Below are positions 43,934 through 53,813 of a stretch of DNA of 64,000 nucleotides, piece by piece. Under the pieces are notes generated by a model. It made no database searches, was not told the DNA's origin, and saw only the letters and a program-made list of their open reading frames with translations. The DNA is taken from assembly GCA_025936115.1 (NCBI GenBank), contig JAICTZ010000006.1, forward strand, positions 62,001-126,000, in the 5' to 3' direction. The DNA is from Polyangiaceae bacterium. GTDB lineage: Bacteria; Myxococcota_A; Polyangia; Polyangiales; Polyangiaceae. Position 1 is the first letter of the stretch. The number at the start of each line of letters is the position of its first letter. The translations under genes and the position numbers were made by a program.

Positions 43934-44790
43934 CGGCGGCGGGACAGAAGACGAGAGCTCAGATCGACGCCGGGCTCGATGGCGGCCGTGCCGTTCCGAA
44001 AGCCGTGAGCGTGAGAGCGGCGAGCGCGAGGAGCGCACAGGCCAGTGCGGTGCGTGAGCGCGACGAACCAGAGCAGTACGTCGCGCCGAACGAGCACGTC
44101 GCGCAGACGCGCGCCCGCGACGCGTGAGCGCGCCACGGGCGCATGATCGTGGACGAAGAAGAAAATCAGGAAGAACAGCGCCAGGTAGAGCGACGCGGCG
44201 CCCAGAAACAAGCCGACGAACGAGAGCGCCTTGAGCGTGAAGGCGGCGATGGCCGGCCCCACCGTCCAGGAAAGCGCGAACGCCATGCGGAAGGCGTTCA
44301 TGTAGAGCGGCACTTCACGCTTCGGCAGCTCGGAGCGTTCGACGAGCTCGCGCGCGCAGGCGAACAGCTGCGAGAACGCGAGCGAAGCCACGCCGAGGAT
44401 CGCGCCGCCGAGCACGAAGAGCAGCCACGGCTCGCGCACGAACGCGTAGCCCACGTAACCGAGCGCACCCGCGAACGAGCTCACGAGCAAGAGCGAACGG
44501 CGCGAATACGTCGTGTCCGAACGGTGCGACAGAAACGTGCTCAGAGTAATGCTCAGGACCGCGTTCAGCGTCATGAACACCCCGAACATGCCGAGGCTGA
44601 GCTTCACCGCCTGCGTGCCGAACAAGCTCAAAAACGGCGTCACGAACGACTGGCCCATGCCGAGCACGCAGTTGCACAAGAGCAAAATGCGTAGCTCACG
44701 CATACGGACGAGCTCGCGCAGCGCGGCGCCAATTTGAACGAGCGCGCCCGCGGGCGCCGGCGCGCCCACGTTGACCGAGGGTGTCGTCAT
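43930..44790 (-). pseudogene. Truncated MFS transporter
   Basis: The ATG at 44790 begins an MFS protein with seven or so TM helices (for example LRILLLCNCVLGMG, SLLLVSSFAGALGYVGYAFV, FVGLFLGAASLYLALFFLI), related to SetA-type sugar efflux proteins. The family has twelve helices; this frame ends after about 286 residues in a non-helical Arg-rich tail. A neighbouring frame holds ALACALLALAALTLTAF, the expected next helix, so a frameshift near 44060 and loss of the C-terminal half are likely. Function is doubtful. Confidence 0.65.
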
Positions 44791-44800
44791 CGCTGCGCGC

Positions 44801-45400
44801 TCAAAAACCGAAGCGATACTCGGCGCGCAAGAAGACGTTCGCGTAACCCGCGCCCGGATGGAACGCGTAGTCGTAGCTTCCGGCAATGCCGAGCCCGAAG
44901 TTCCGCGTCACGGCGTAGTCGAGCCCCGCGAGCAGCCCCGCCGTCGGCTGACCCAGCGTGAAGGGCGCCGCGCGCTCCGTGACGCGGAGGTAACCGGCCG
45001 AAACGGCCAAGTAAGGGATCCATTGAATCACGTCGATTTTGTACGCGAGGGCGAGCTTCGCGCCATAAAGCGCGGCTGGATCCGATGCCCTCGCCTGGTA
45101 GGAAGCGTCGGACTCCTGCGGCGCACGGGGGGGCCGCGTCAGCTGGCGCGACGCCGCGAGCTCCAGCCGCAAATCGAACACATCCGAAAGGCCGTAGGCC
45201 CCGTAAAGGTTCACGGCAGGCCCGAGCGAATAGCCGTTGGCGGCGGCTGCGCCGAGCCCACCACCCAGGTGCCACTCGCGTTCGAATGCGCGAGCGTGCG
45301 GCGCCGAAAACGTGACGGCAAACGCGGCAGCGAGGAGCGAAGAGATGCGGCGCAAAAGTCGGGAGTTCGCGTCGGGCTGGAACGAGCCTCGGCCCGTCAA
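44801..45400 (-). CDS. Outer-membrane beta-barrel protein
   Basis: About 185-199 residues. A Sec signal (RRISSLLAAAFAVTFSAPHA) ends at ARA. The mature part alternates short amphipathic strands and ends in aromatic AEYRFGF, the C-terminal signature recognised by the BAM machinery. The frame opens with TTG at 45400; TTG at 45355 gives a cleaner signal and may be the true start. It lies 10 bp after priA and 10 bp before the truncated MFS gene. Role unknown. Confidence 0.75.
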   Translation of the reverse strand: MTGRGSFQPDANSRLLRRISSLLAAAFAVTFSAPHARAFEREWHLGGGLGAAAANGYSLGPAVNLYGAYGLSDVFDLRLELAASRQLTRPPRAPQESDASYQARASDPAALYGAKLALAYKIDVIQWIPYLAVSAGYLRVTERAAPFTLGQPTAGLLAGLDYAVTRNFGLGIAGSYDYAFHPGAGYANVFLRAEYRFGF

Positions 45401-45409
45401 GGCGTGGGA

Positions 45410-47635
45410 TTAGAGCATACTGACCGGATCGACGTCGATCGCCATGCGGACGCGGCGATCGACGGGGGCGCGCGCGATGCCGAGCAGCACGAGGCGCAAC
45501 CGCGCGCGGTCCTGGGCGCGCAGGAGAAAGCGGTGACGGTAACGGCCGCGCAGGCGCGCGAGCGGAGCCGCCGTGGGGCCCAACACTTCGACGTCGGGCG
45601 CGCCCCATTTGCGCGCGGCGGTGGCGAGCCGCTCGGTTTGCGAGCGAGCCACCTCGTCCTCGAGCGCCTCGAAGCGCACGAGCGCGAGCCGCGCGAACGG
45701 CGGGTAGCCGACTTCACGCCGCTGTTCGAGCTCTTGCGCGACGAAGCCTTTCACGTCGTGCTTCACCGCGAGCGCGACGGCGGGATGTTCGGGTTGCCAG
45801 GTTTGAATCAAAACGCGACCGGGCGTTTCGCCGCGGCCGGCGCGTCCAGCCACCTGCACGAGGAGCTGAAACGTGCGCTCGGAGGCGCGGTAGTCGGGGA
45901 GCGAGAGCGCGGCGTCCGCGTTCAGCACGCCGACGAGCGTGACGTTCGGCAAGTCGTGACCCTTGGTGACCATCTGCGTGCCGACGAGCACGTCGATGTC
46001 ACCGGCGCGCATGCGGTCGAGCACGCGTTCTGATTTTTTGCCAGCCGCGACGTCACGATCGAGCCGGGCGATGCGCGCGCCCGGCAGGATCTGACCGAGC
46101 ACGCTTTCGATGCGCTCCGTGCCGGCGCCCTCTTCCTCGAACGCCTGTTCGCCGCACTGGCGGCACTTGTCCGGCAACTTCTCGTGGTGGTCGCAGTAGT
46201 GACAAATCAGCTGCCCTCCACGCGCGCGATGCAGCGTGAGCGCGACGGCACAATTCGGACACTCCGTGATCTTGCCGCACGCCGTGCACACGAGGCTCGG
46301 CGCGAACCCGCGCCGGTTCAAAAACAGAATCGACTGCCCGCGCGCCGCGAGCGTCTCCTCGAGCGCGCGAAACATCCGTACGCTGATCAAACGCTCGCCG
46401 CCGGGACCCGGTCCCGTGCGCCGTAAATCGACGACTTCGACCTCCGGTAGCTCGCTCGCCGCACGGGCGCGCGCCGGCAATTCGAGCAGCTCGAGCCGAC
46501 CGCTCCGTGCGAGCTCGACGCTCGTCGCCGAAGGCGTCGCCGAGCCGAGCACGCACACCGCTTCGGCGCGATGCGCGCGCAGGAGCGCCATGTCGCGCGC
46601 GTGATAGCGCACGCCTTCTTCCTGCTTGAACGAACCGTCGTGCTCCTCGTCGACGCAGATGAGACCCAGCGCTTGCACGGGCGCAAAGAGCGCGGAGCGC
46701 GCGCCCACCGCGATGCGCACTTCGCCCGAACGCAGCGAGCGCCACATCGCATGCCGCTCGACCTCGCCGAGCCCGCTGTGCAACACGGCGATACGGCTGC
46801 CGAGACGCGCGCGAAAGCGCGCGACGAGCTGCGGCGTGAGCGCGATTTCCGGCACGAGCACGATGACGCCACGCCCGAGCTCGAGGCAGCGCTTCGCCGC
46901 ACGCAGGTACACCTCGGTCTTGCCCGAAGCGGTCACTCCTTCCAAGAGAAAGGCTTGCTTCTCACCGCGCTCGAGACGCCTCGTGATCGCCTCGACGGCG
47001 TGCGCCTGCGCCGGCGTGAGCGACGGCGGCACGTCGGGGGCGACCTCGACGGTGAACGGATCCACCGCTTCCTCGCGCTTCTCGAGCGTCACGGCGCCCG
47101 CTTCGACCAGCTTTGCGACAGCGTTGCGCGCGCTCGGCCAGCGCTCCTCGAGCGCCGTGAGCGCTGCCGGTCCCTCCGCCACGAGGTGCTCGAAGATGAG
47201 CGGCGCCTTACCGCGCAGCTTCGGCGTGGCCACACCGGCCACGGCGTGCGCCACCTGCACGAGCCGACCCACGGCACGCGTGTCGGCCGGCGCCTCCACG
47301 GCGAGCGCCGCACTGCGTTCCACGGCCGGCAGCGCCAGCTCCATCACCTCACCCACGGGCGCGATGTAATACCGCGCGATCTCCTGCAAAAATCCGAGCA
47401 ACTCCTCGGGCAACACCGGCTCGGCATCCACCACGGCGCGCACCGGCTTGAGCTTCTCGACCGGGATCTCGGGCTCGCGATCGTTCACCTCGAGCACGAC
47501 GCCGAGCACGCGGCGCTTGCCGAGCTCACACAGGACGCGCGCGCCACGCCGCACGCTCGCGGCAAGCTCCGCACCCACGCTGTAGGTGAACACCTGCCCC
47601 AGCGGGACGGGCAGCGCGACGCGAGCAAGCAGCAC
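45410..47635 (-). CDS. priA: Primosomal replication restart helicase PriA
   Basis: Superfamily 2 DNA helicase of 741 residues that reloads the replisome at collapsed forks. Walker A is GVTASGKTEVYL, Walker B DEEHDGSFKQ, and LGSATPSATS and QVAGRAGRGETPGRVLIQTW are helicase motifs. The zinc-binding insert has CTACGKITECPNC and CHYCDHHEKLPDKCRQCG. Full length with the N-terminal 3'-DNA-binding domain (LPVPLGQVFTYSV). Confidence 0.96.
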   Translation of the reverse strand: MLLARVALPVPLGQVFTYSVGAELAASVRRGARVLCELGKRRVLGVVLEVNDREPEIPVEKLKPVRAVVDAEPVLPEELLGFLQEIARYYIAPVGEVMELALPAVERSAALAVEAPADTRAVGRLVQVAHAVAGVATPKLRGKAPLIFEHLVAEGPAALTALEERWPSARNAVAKLVEAGAVTLEKREEAVDPFTVEVAPDVPPSLTPAQAHAVEAITRRLERGEKQAFLLEGVTASGKTEVYLRAAKRCLELGRGVIVLVPEIALTPQLVARFRARLGSRIAVLHSGLGEVERHAMWRSLRSGEVRIAVGARSALFAPVQALGLICVDEEHDGSFKQEEGVRYHARDMALLRAHRAEAVCVLGSATPSATSVELARSGRLELLELPARARAASELPEVEVVDLRRTGPGPGGERLISVRMFRALEETLAARGQSILFLNRRGFAPSLVCTACGKITECPNCAVALTLHRARGGQLICHYCDHHEKLPDKCRQCGEQAFEEEGAGTERIESVLGQILPGARIARLDRDVAAGKKSERVLDRMRAGDIDVLVGTQMVTKGHDLPNVTLVGVLNADAALSLPDYRASERTFQLLVQVAGRAGRGETPGRVLIQTWQPEHPAVALAVKHDVKGFVAQELEQRREVGYPPFARLALVRFEALEDEVARSQTERLATAARKWGAPDVEVLGPTAAPLARLRGRYRHRFLLRAQDRARLRLVLLGIARAPVDRRVRMAIDVDPVSML

Positions 47636-47690
47636 GCAACGAAAACTAGTACATCGGCGTACACGCGGTACGGAAACGCACGGCGCGATG

Positions 47691-47764
47691 GCTCAGCGTT
47701 CGAGGTGTAACGGCGCGTCAGCTCGGCGTTCGAGGCGCAACGGAGCTCGGCTCAGCGTTCGAGC
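47691..47764. repeat. Short direct repeat, about 30-bp unit, 2.5 copies
   Basis: GCTCRGCGTTCGAGG starts each unit, at 47691, 47721 and 47750, with diverged spacers containing AACGG. The third copy reaches into the stop region of the small TM gene. Confidence 0.6.
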
Positions 47765-47982
47765 AGGTACGTCACGAGCGTGCCGACGGCGAAGAGCGCG
47801 ATGAAGGCCGCCCAGGTGCGCAGCGGGAACGACCACTTGCGGCCCACCGTCACGCGCGACACTTGTAAGGAACGCGGCGGAGCGTCGAGCGGCGGCACCG
47901 AGAGCAGGCTCGGCCCGTCATCCGGCGTCGAGGGCGGCGGAGGCAGAACAGCGTGCAGGTGCTCGACCGAGTGTTTAGCCAT
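47752..47982 (-). CDS. Small C-terminal-TM protein
   Basis: 76 residues from ATG 47982. A Pro-rich cytoplasmic N-terminus (HAVLPPPPSTPDD) is followed by one C-terminal TM helix (WAAFIALFAVGTLVTYLL). The topology resembles tail-anchored proteins. It is 116 bp upstream of priA on the same strand. No family recognised; the frame could be longer by seven residues. Confidence 0.55.
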   Translation of the reverse strand: MAKHSVEHLHAVLPPPPSTPDDGPSLLSVPPLDAPPRSLQVSRVTVGRKWSFPLRTWAAFIALFAVGTLVTYLLER

Positions 47983-48108
47983 CGATAACGAGCTAACGCT
48001 CACAGTCTAGCAAAACGGCAGCACGCCGCGGGAATTTACCCCACGCGAAGCGTTACCTACGCGCGGGCTTCACATTGGCGGCCGCGTCGTCGGCACGCGA
48101 CGATTTCG

Positions 48109-49296
48109 TTATTGGCAGTTCTCGCTCGGCGGAACGAGATCGTCACAGCGGCTGCGCGGCGCGAGCGACCACGTGCAGTAGTCGAGGTAGACGACTCCAG
48201 CCACGCTCAGAAAATCGGTGGGGTATGCGAACACGAGCGACTTGTGAGCGTCTCCGGGGCCGCCCAGACTGAGGTCGCCGTACTCGAGGTCGTTGTGGAG
48301 CTCGAGCGCGGTCTCGTTGAATGCGATCACACCGTACGGCGCGACGCTTCCAGTGCCGTCATCCGCGCGCCGTGCGCTCACGTGCTCGAGCCGCACGAGC
48401 CCGCCCGCGAACCGACGCACGCGCGAGCTGTCCGTCCCCTGCGCCAACGCGTCGGCGTCGGCGAGCGAGAGCGCAAACGGCTCTGGCGCGGCGCGCCGTC
48501 CGCTACGCACGAACGGACAGGCGCGGTTGACCATGAGCTGCGGCGAGGGCGTCGCCGTGCAGCCGGACGGCGCGTAGCTCCCGAGGTAGCCGACGGTACG
48601 CATGCTGTCACCGGGCGCCAGATCGTCGGGAATCGCGTCGGTGCCGAGCGGGCACGCGTCGCCGTCCGCTGCGTCGTCACCATACGAGACGACCAGCACG
48701 CCGCGGGGGCCGTCCGCGTCGGGCTCCGCGCCGACGAACGCGCCGAACAAGCAGCTACCCGAGTGCGCGTGGCTCAAGAGGAACTTTTGGCTCGTCGCCG
48801 TGGCGTCGAGGCGCACTTCGACGTCGGAGCGCACGGCGCCAGCTCGGATCTCTTCGAAGGAGACGGACTGGGCGTCGCAGCCGTTCGATGACGTGGCGCC
48901 AAGCGAGGAGTCGCTGTCAGGCGGGGAGCCACCGTCACCTACACTGCCGCTCGTGGTGCCGGCGCCGCTCGTATCGTCGGCGGGGGATGACGTGTTGGAC
49001 GGAGACGAACGGCTTGCGGCGGAGCCGTTCGCGGAGCCACCCGTCGTGCCACCCGACGCGTTCGACGACGTGCCGCCCTTGGACGAGCCGCCCGTCGTGC
49101 CACCCGACGATTTCGACGACGTGCCGCCGAGCCCGCCCGTGGCGTCGTCGTCCGGTGCGTCGCCGTTCGAGTTGCCGGGTGCGCCGTCGTCGGACGGCGT
49201 CGTCCACGGTGTTGGCGATACCCGACACCCCACCCCCAAAAAAACAAAAGGACAGAGCGCCGACATCCCGAACCACGCGCGCACCGTGAGCCGCAT
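48109..49296 (-). CDS. Lipoprotein with Gly/Ser/Thr linker, unknown
   Basis: Exported protein of 395 residues (lipobox FLGVGC). Residues 30-130 are a Gly/Ser/Thr/Asp linker with internal repeats (SSGGTTGGS twice, encoded by a direct DNA repeat around 49034-49129). The C-terminal region has paired cysteines, for example SHAHSGSCLFGAFVGA and LDYCTWSLAPRSRCDD, so it probably folds outside the cytoplasm with disulfides. No family recognised. Typical of myxobacterial surface lipoproteins. Confidence 0.7.
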   Translation of the reverse strand: MRLTVRAWFGMSALCPFVFLGVGCRVSPTPWTTPSDDGAPGNSNGDAPDDDATGGLGGTSSKSSGGTTGGSSKGGTSSNASGGTTGGSANGSAASRSSPSNTSSPADDTSGAGTTSGSVGDGGSPPDSDSSLGATSSNGCDAQSVSFEEIRAGAVRSDVEVRLDATATSQKFLLSHAHSGSCLFGAFVGAEPDADGPRGVLVVSYGDDAADGDACPLGTDAIPDDLAPGDSMRTVGYLGSYAPSGCTATPSPQLMVNRACPFVRSGRRAAPEPFALSLADADALAQGTDSSRVRRFAGGLVRLEHVSARRADDGTGSVAPYGVIAFNETALELHNDLEYGDLSLGGPGDAHKSLVFAYPTDFLSVAGVVYLDYCTWSLAPRSRCDDLVPPSENCQ

Positions 49297-49374
49297 GCTT
49301 CCGTGTCGGTCGCGCGCGGACGCCAGTTGCGTCGAGCACGGCTCGAGTGGTTGCGCTCGGTCGCGCGGGCGCCG

Positions 49375-50607
49375 TTACATGCCCGTGACGGAGGCTTTAT
49401 CGAGGCCGAAGCCTTCGTGCAGGGTGCGCACGGCGAGCTCGGTGTACTTCGAGTGGATGATGCACGAGATTTTGATTTCGCTCGTGCTGATGGCTTGGAT
49501 GTTGATGCCCTCGGCGGCGAGCAAGCCGAACATTTTGGAGGCGATGCCGGCGTGGGAGCGCATGCCGAGGCCGACGATCGAGACTTTGACGATGTCGGGA
49601 TCGTACTCGACGGTGGCGTTGAGCTCGGTCGCGGTCGCTTCGATCACTTCTTTGACGCGCGTGAGGTCGGTCTTGGCGACGGTGAAGGTCACGTCGGTGG
49701 TGGAGCCGCCGCCGCGCGAGGGGCTCTGGATGATCATGTCGACGCCGACGTTCTTTTCGGCGAGCAGGCCGAAGACTTTGGCGACGACGCCCGGGCGATC
49801 GGTGACGCCGACGAGCTGCACTTTGGCTTCGCCCTTGTCGTACGCGATGCCCGACACCACGACGCCTTCGAGGCCTTCCTCGCCGACGACCATCGTTCCT
49901 GCCTTGTCGCTGAACGACGTGCGAACGTGAACCGGAACACCGTACTTCATGGCAACCTCCACCGAGCGGATCTGCAGGACTTTGGCACCGAGCGAGGCGA
50001 GCTCCAGCATCTCCTCGTAACTGATGCGATCGATTTTTCGAGCTGACGGACAGATGTTCGGATCGGTCGTGTAAACGCCGTCCACGTCCGTGTAGATGTC
50101 GCAAACATCGGCGCCGATCGCCGCCGCGATGGCAACGGCCGTCGTATCCGACCCACCGCGCCCGAGCGTCGTGATGTTCCCCTCGGCATCGATGCCCTGA
50201 AACCCGGCAACGACCGCGATCTCGCCTGCGTTCACCACCTCGAGCAACCGCGAATTCTCGATCGCGTGGATGCGCGCCTTGGTGAACGCATTATCCGTGT
50301 GCACCCGCACCTGATGCCCGAGGAGGCTCCGCGCCTTCCCGCCGAGCTTCTGAATCGTCATCGCCACGAGCGCCGCGCTCACCTGCTCGCCGGTCGAAGC
50401 CAGCGAATCCATCTCGCGCGCATCCGGCACGTCTGAGATTTGGTGCGCCATGCCGAGAAGGCGATTGGTCTCGCCGGCCATCGCGCTCACGATCATGACG
50501 ACGCGGTTGCCCTCGCGCTGAACGCGGAGCGCGCGCTCCGCGACGTTCTTCATGCGCTCGAGGTTCGCGACCGACGTTCCGCCGAATTTTTGAACGACTA
50601 GGGCCAA
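49375..50607 (-). CDS. lysC: Aspartate kinase
   Basis: First enzyme of the lysine/threonine/methionine pathway. 410 residues: the kinase domain starts [16 protein letters not shown] and includes [19 protein letters not shown]; two C-terminal ACT domains (from [19 protein letters not shown] and from [17 protein letters not shown]) mediate feedback by lysine or threonine. The start is TTG at 50607, the only one that gives the canonical N-terminus. Single gene. Confidence 0.95.
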   Translation of the reverse strand: MALVVQKFGGTSVANLERMKNVAERALRVQREGNRVVMIVSAMAGETNRLLGMAHQISDVPDAREMDSLASTGEQVSAALVAMTIQKLGGKARSLLGHQVRVHTDNAFTKARIHAIENSRLLEVVNAGEIAVVAGFQGIDAEGNITTLGRGGSDTTAVAIAAAIGADVCDIYTDVDGVYTTDPNICPSARKIDRISYEEMLELASLGAKVLQIRSVEVAMKYGVPVHVRTSFSDKAGTMVVGEEGLEGVVVSGIAYDKGEAKVQLVGVTDRPGVVAKVFGLLAEKNVGVDMIIQSPSRGGGSTTDVTFTVAKTDLTRVKEVIEATATELNATVEYDPDIVKVSIVGLGMRSHAGIASKMFGLLAAEGINIQAISTSEIKISCIIHSKYTELAVRTLHEGFGLDKASVTGM

Positions 50608-50881
50608 GGGGCCCGGCGATTAGCGCTTGGGGGGCGGGGAGTCAATTTGCGGGCGCCCGAACATTCACCGCAGCGGATCTGCCGCGTAACGGCGGATACC
50701 CGGGGTCCGGCCTGTTGATAGGCCCGCGGGCTGAACGTCACCGCGAAACTGGCGCTGCAGCCGTCCGACCTGATCCGCATGACCGACCCCATCCGAACGA
50801 TTTCACCTGCGGCGGCGCCTAACCTACCCGAACCAGATGAAGCGAGTGCACGGATTGGTCTCGAAAACCAGCTAACGCAAG

Positions 50882-51207
50882 GGCAGGGCCCAGCCGTTTC
50901 TCACCCGCCTCCTCAATGACGCGGTCGTCGTTCCGAGAGACTTGGTGGCGGTCGAGATCCGGGTGCGCAACGGCGTTACGGTAGAAGAGCTCGACGCGGG
51001 CTCGTTGCCACGATCTTGGCGGCGGTATCCGGGCCCCTACTGCACTTCAGCGCTTGGGGAACGCGTGGCTCGATCGAAACTCGGCGTGCGTCCTACGTGT
51101 ACTCAGCGCGCGTTCCTCCGGAGAGCAATTTTCTGATTAACCCCGTGCATGCCGACATCCGCAAGCTGCGAATCGTTCGCAAGGCGCCACTCCGCTTGGA
51201 TGCGTGA
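50882..51207 (+). pseudogene. Frameshifted RES-domain toxin relic
   Basis: Three frames carry consecutive pieces of a RES domain (NAD-degrading toxin of RES-Xre systems). They are: AVVVPRDLVAVEIRVRNGV and ELDAGSLPRSWRRYP; then LGNAWLDRNSACVLRVL; then VPPESNFLINPVHADIRKLR up to the stop at 51207. The first shift fits one extra G in the GGGG near 51057, the second one missing base near 51113. The N-terminal part and the Xre antitoxin are not visible in 50608-50881, which holds no gene that I recognise. 51208-51410 is also empty apart from the next gene's promoter region. Confidence 0.75.
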
Positions 51208-51410
51208 CTTGCCGATCGATAGAGGTGTGCCGGGCGCAGTTGGCGCCAGGTCGGCGCTAGTTGAGCCACTGTGGCTCGGGACGCGCCACCGATCTGCGAG
51301 CGAACGCGGGAAAAAATGCAGGCGCTCGGCTGGTACGCGCGTTGCTCTGCCACGCCCTACTCAAGCGGGTGCGCGGCGTAGTCGCGCTGTTTGGACACGA
51401 GGAGACACAC

Positions 51411-52622
51411 ATGAAGCAGACGGTGATGAGTGGCAAACGTGCGAACCGGGAGGGGACGATGAACCAACGGGAAGGGATGGGCAGAACAAGCTATCGATTG
51501 TCGTTGCTTGCAAACTTGGGGACCGCCGCTGCGGCAGCAACGATCCTCCTTGGGGCCACCTCGGCCCGCGCGCAGGTGGCTTGGGTGGGCCCGCTCCAGG
51601 CGTCGGCTGTCGCCGTTTCACCTTCGGGCTCATCCATCTGGCTCCTAGACGGTAGTCCCCTTTCCGGCGGTGGCTATCAGGCCGACTCGGTCAGCATCGT
51701 CGATCAGAATTCGCGCGGCGGTTGGGGTAAGATATTGAGCCCCAACTATCAAGGCCTCACGCCACAGAGCGGGGTTGGCTCACTGGCCATCTCGGCGAGC
51801 TCCAATGGCGTGCCTTACGTGGCTTGGCCGAATTATTTTCCCAGCCTCGGCGGCTATTACAACGAGGTCAGCTACTACTCGCCAAGCTATGGCTTCCTCA
51901 ACGTGGATCCCATGGGCGCACAGGCAGCCCAGCCGAGCTTTCTGAGCGTCGCTGCGGGTGATGTCAGCCAGCATCAGAGCGACCTCGTGGGAGTGGACGC
52001 CAGCGGCCAAACGTGGGTATTCGCCGGGCAGTTTTTCCAGACGCAGTCGCAATTGCCGGCCGGCGCGCGGAAGATCGCCCTGTTCAACGAGACGATCTCT
52101 TGCGGCGGCGGCACGATGCACCAACCGTTCGCAGTGGCCTCGGATCATACGATCTGGAAGTATCAATTTTCGCAGTCGGTCGGCAGTTGTACCCCGCACC
52201 CGACGAACGGGTGCTACGCTGGCTGCTGGCAGCAAGTTTCGGGGGCTGCGTCGGACATCACCGCGAACGATTTGATTCTGGGCTACCCGGCTCAAGGCTC
52301 GCCGCTCTGGCAGTGGAACGCGTCGAACCAGAGCTGGGTCTCCTTCATCAACTCACCGACAAGTGGCACCTCGCTCGTAGGTATCGGTGCTTCCCCAGCC
52401 TATTCGACCGTTGCTCCCAAAACCAACTTGATCGCGTACGACTCGTACGGGCAGATTTTCCAATACTGCTCGCAACTCTACGGCCAGTGCGGGGGGGCGG
52501 GCTGGACTGGACCGACGTGCTGCGCCTTTACCCAGGACTTCACGTCGCCTCCAACGAATCCGACGGGATCGTCGTGCGTTTCCGTCAATCCGTATTACAG
52601 CCAGTGCCAGCCGCATTCCTGA
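51411..52622 (+). CDS. Secreted protein with fungal-type CBM1 cellulose-binding module
   Basis: 403 residues. The ATG at 51411 has GAGGAG upstream and starts a long signal that ends near SARAQVAW. The body is a probable beta-propeller of tectonin-like repeats (AVSPSGSSIWLLDGSP, WGKILSPNYQGL, DLVGVDASGQTWVF). The last 50 residues read LYGQCGGAGWTGPTCC, a Thr/Pro insert, then SSCVSVNPYYSQCQP. These are the Cys and aromatic positions of family 1 carbohydrate-binding modules, which are nearly confined to fungi. Base composition is visibly less GC-rich than flanking genes, suggesting transfer. No catalytic domain is seen. Confidence 0.8.
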   Translation: MKQTVMSGKRANREGTMNQREGMGRTSYRLSLLANLGTAAAAATILLGATSARAQVAWVGPLQASAVAVSPSGSSIWLLDGSPLSGGGYQADSVSIVDQNSRGGWGKILSPNYQGLTPQSGVGSLAISASSNGVPYVAWPNYFPSLGGYYNEVSYYSPSYGFLNVDPMGAQAAQPSFLSVAAGDVSQHQSDLVGVDASGQTWVFAGQFFQTQSQLPAGARKIALFNETISCGGGTMHQPFAVASDHTIWKYQFSQSVGSCTPHPTNGCYAGCWQQVSGAASDITANDLILGYPAQGSPLWQWNASNQSWVSFINSPTSGTSLVGIGASPAYSTVAPKTNLIAYDSYGQIFQYCSQLYGQCGGAGWTGPTCCAFTQDFTSPPTNPTGSSCVSVNPYYSQCQPHS

Positions 52623-52687
52623 GCGTCAAGTGCGAACCGAAGACGTAGGCTCCCGCCGAAGCTCGTGCGAGGCTCACCGCACGCGCC

Positions 52688-53752
52688 ATGGATGTCAGCA
52701 GCCGCTATCCGCGCCGCTTGGCGCACCAAGTCGGGACGCAATACTGGTTCCGCGCCGCTTCGGGCGAGACGTCAGTCACATGTACAGGCCTCGCGCGGCG
52801 CGCTCCGCCAGAAAGCGTTACGCCCCGGACGACGTTCCATTGCTTCTCGACGACCAAGACGGTTACGGCGTTGGGCGTCCTGCAGCTCGTCGCCGAGGGG
52901 CGGGTCGCGCTCGACGAGCCGTTGACGACCTATCTGCCCGACATCCCTTATCGGAACGGCGCGACCGTTCGGCAGATCCTCAGCCATCAGGCGGGTCTTC
53001 CGAACCCGCTGCCGCTCGCGTGGGTCCACGCCGACGAGGAGCATCCAAGTTTCGATTCGTCGGCGTTCGTCGCTCGCGTGCTGCGCGAGCATGCCACTTG
53101 CGTCGAAGCCGGACGGCGAGCGCGTTACTCCAATATCGGCTTCTTGCTGTTGGGACAGCTGATCGAGGTCGTCAGCGGCCGCTCCTACGCCGACTTCGTG
53201 CGTGAGCGCAGCCTGGACGTCGTCGGTTGCAACGACGCGATGGGCGATGCCTATCTGCGCTTCGACATTCCGAAGGATCGCCATGCCATGGGGTACACGC
53301 GCCGCTGGTCCGGTCTCGGGCTCTTCATTAGCCTCCTTCCCGATCCCGCGCGCCTCCGGAGCATCGAGGACGGCTGGATCCGCTACCGGCCGTTTCACCT
53401 GAATGGAGCCGCCTACGGAGGCCTCAAGGGCAACGTTCAAGGCTGGGCGCCGCTCCTGACCGCCCTTGCTACCCGCGATCCGCGGCTCCTCCCGGCTCGC
53501 GAATACGACGCCCTATTCGCGCCACAGACGCTTGCCTCCGGCAAGCCCACGGGCCATTCGCTCGCCTGGTTCACGGGGCGGCTCGCAGGGCATGATTACC
53601 TTTGCCACGCCGGCGGCGGGCCGGGTTACGGAGCGGAGATACGCATCTATCCCACGCTCGGCGCCGCAAGCGCGCTCTTGACGAACACGACGATCGTCAG
53701 CGACTTGCGGCTCCTCGATCGATTGGACACGAGCTGGCTGCCTTCACGCTGA
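52688..53752 (+). CDS. Serine hydrolase, beta-lactamase class C fold
   Basis: 354 residues. SxxK is S54-T-T-K57 in HCFSTTKTV, YxN is Y147-S-N149 in RRARYSNIGFLLLG, and a late HAGGGPGYGAE corresponds to the KTG-like box (HxG). All catalytic motifs are present, so it may be active as an esterase, D-aminopeptidase or beta-lactamase. No signal peptide: the N-terminus enters the fold at once and is about 20-30 residues shorter than usual. Its first 235 bp recur as a damaged copy at 58511. Confidence 0.85.
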   Translation: MDVSSRYPRRLAHQVGTQYWFRAASGETSVTCTGLARRAPPESVTPRTTFHCFSTTKTVTALGVLQLVAEGRVALDEPLTTYLPDIPYRNGATVRQILSHQAGLPNPLPLAWVHADEEHPSFDSSAFVARVLREHATCVEAGRRARYSNIGFLLLGQLIEVVSGRSYADFVRERSLDVVGCNDAMGDAYLRFDIPKDRHAMGYTRRWSGLGLFISLLPDPARLRSIEDGWIRYRPFHLNGAAYGGLKGNVQGWAPLLTALATRDPRLLPAREYDALFAPQTLASGKPTGHSLAWFTGRLAGHDYLCHAGGGPGYGAEIRIYPTLGAASALLTNTTIVSDLRLLDRLDTSWLPSR

Positions 53753-53813
53753 AAGCGCCAATGCTGTGCTGCCACTGAAGGCGAGGTCCTACCTATATAC
53801 AGCCACATCCTGG

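Noticed and set aside
50845..50880. tRNA-Ser-like anticodon arm: TTGGT-CTCGAAA-ACCAG
   Set aside because: The loop is a good CGA anticodon loop, but no acceptor stem, D arm or T arm fits around it, and the downstream bases encode the RES relic.
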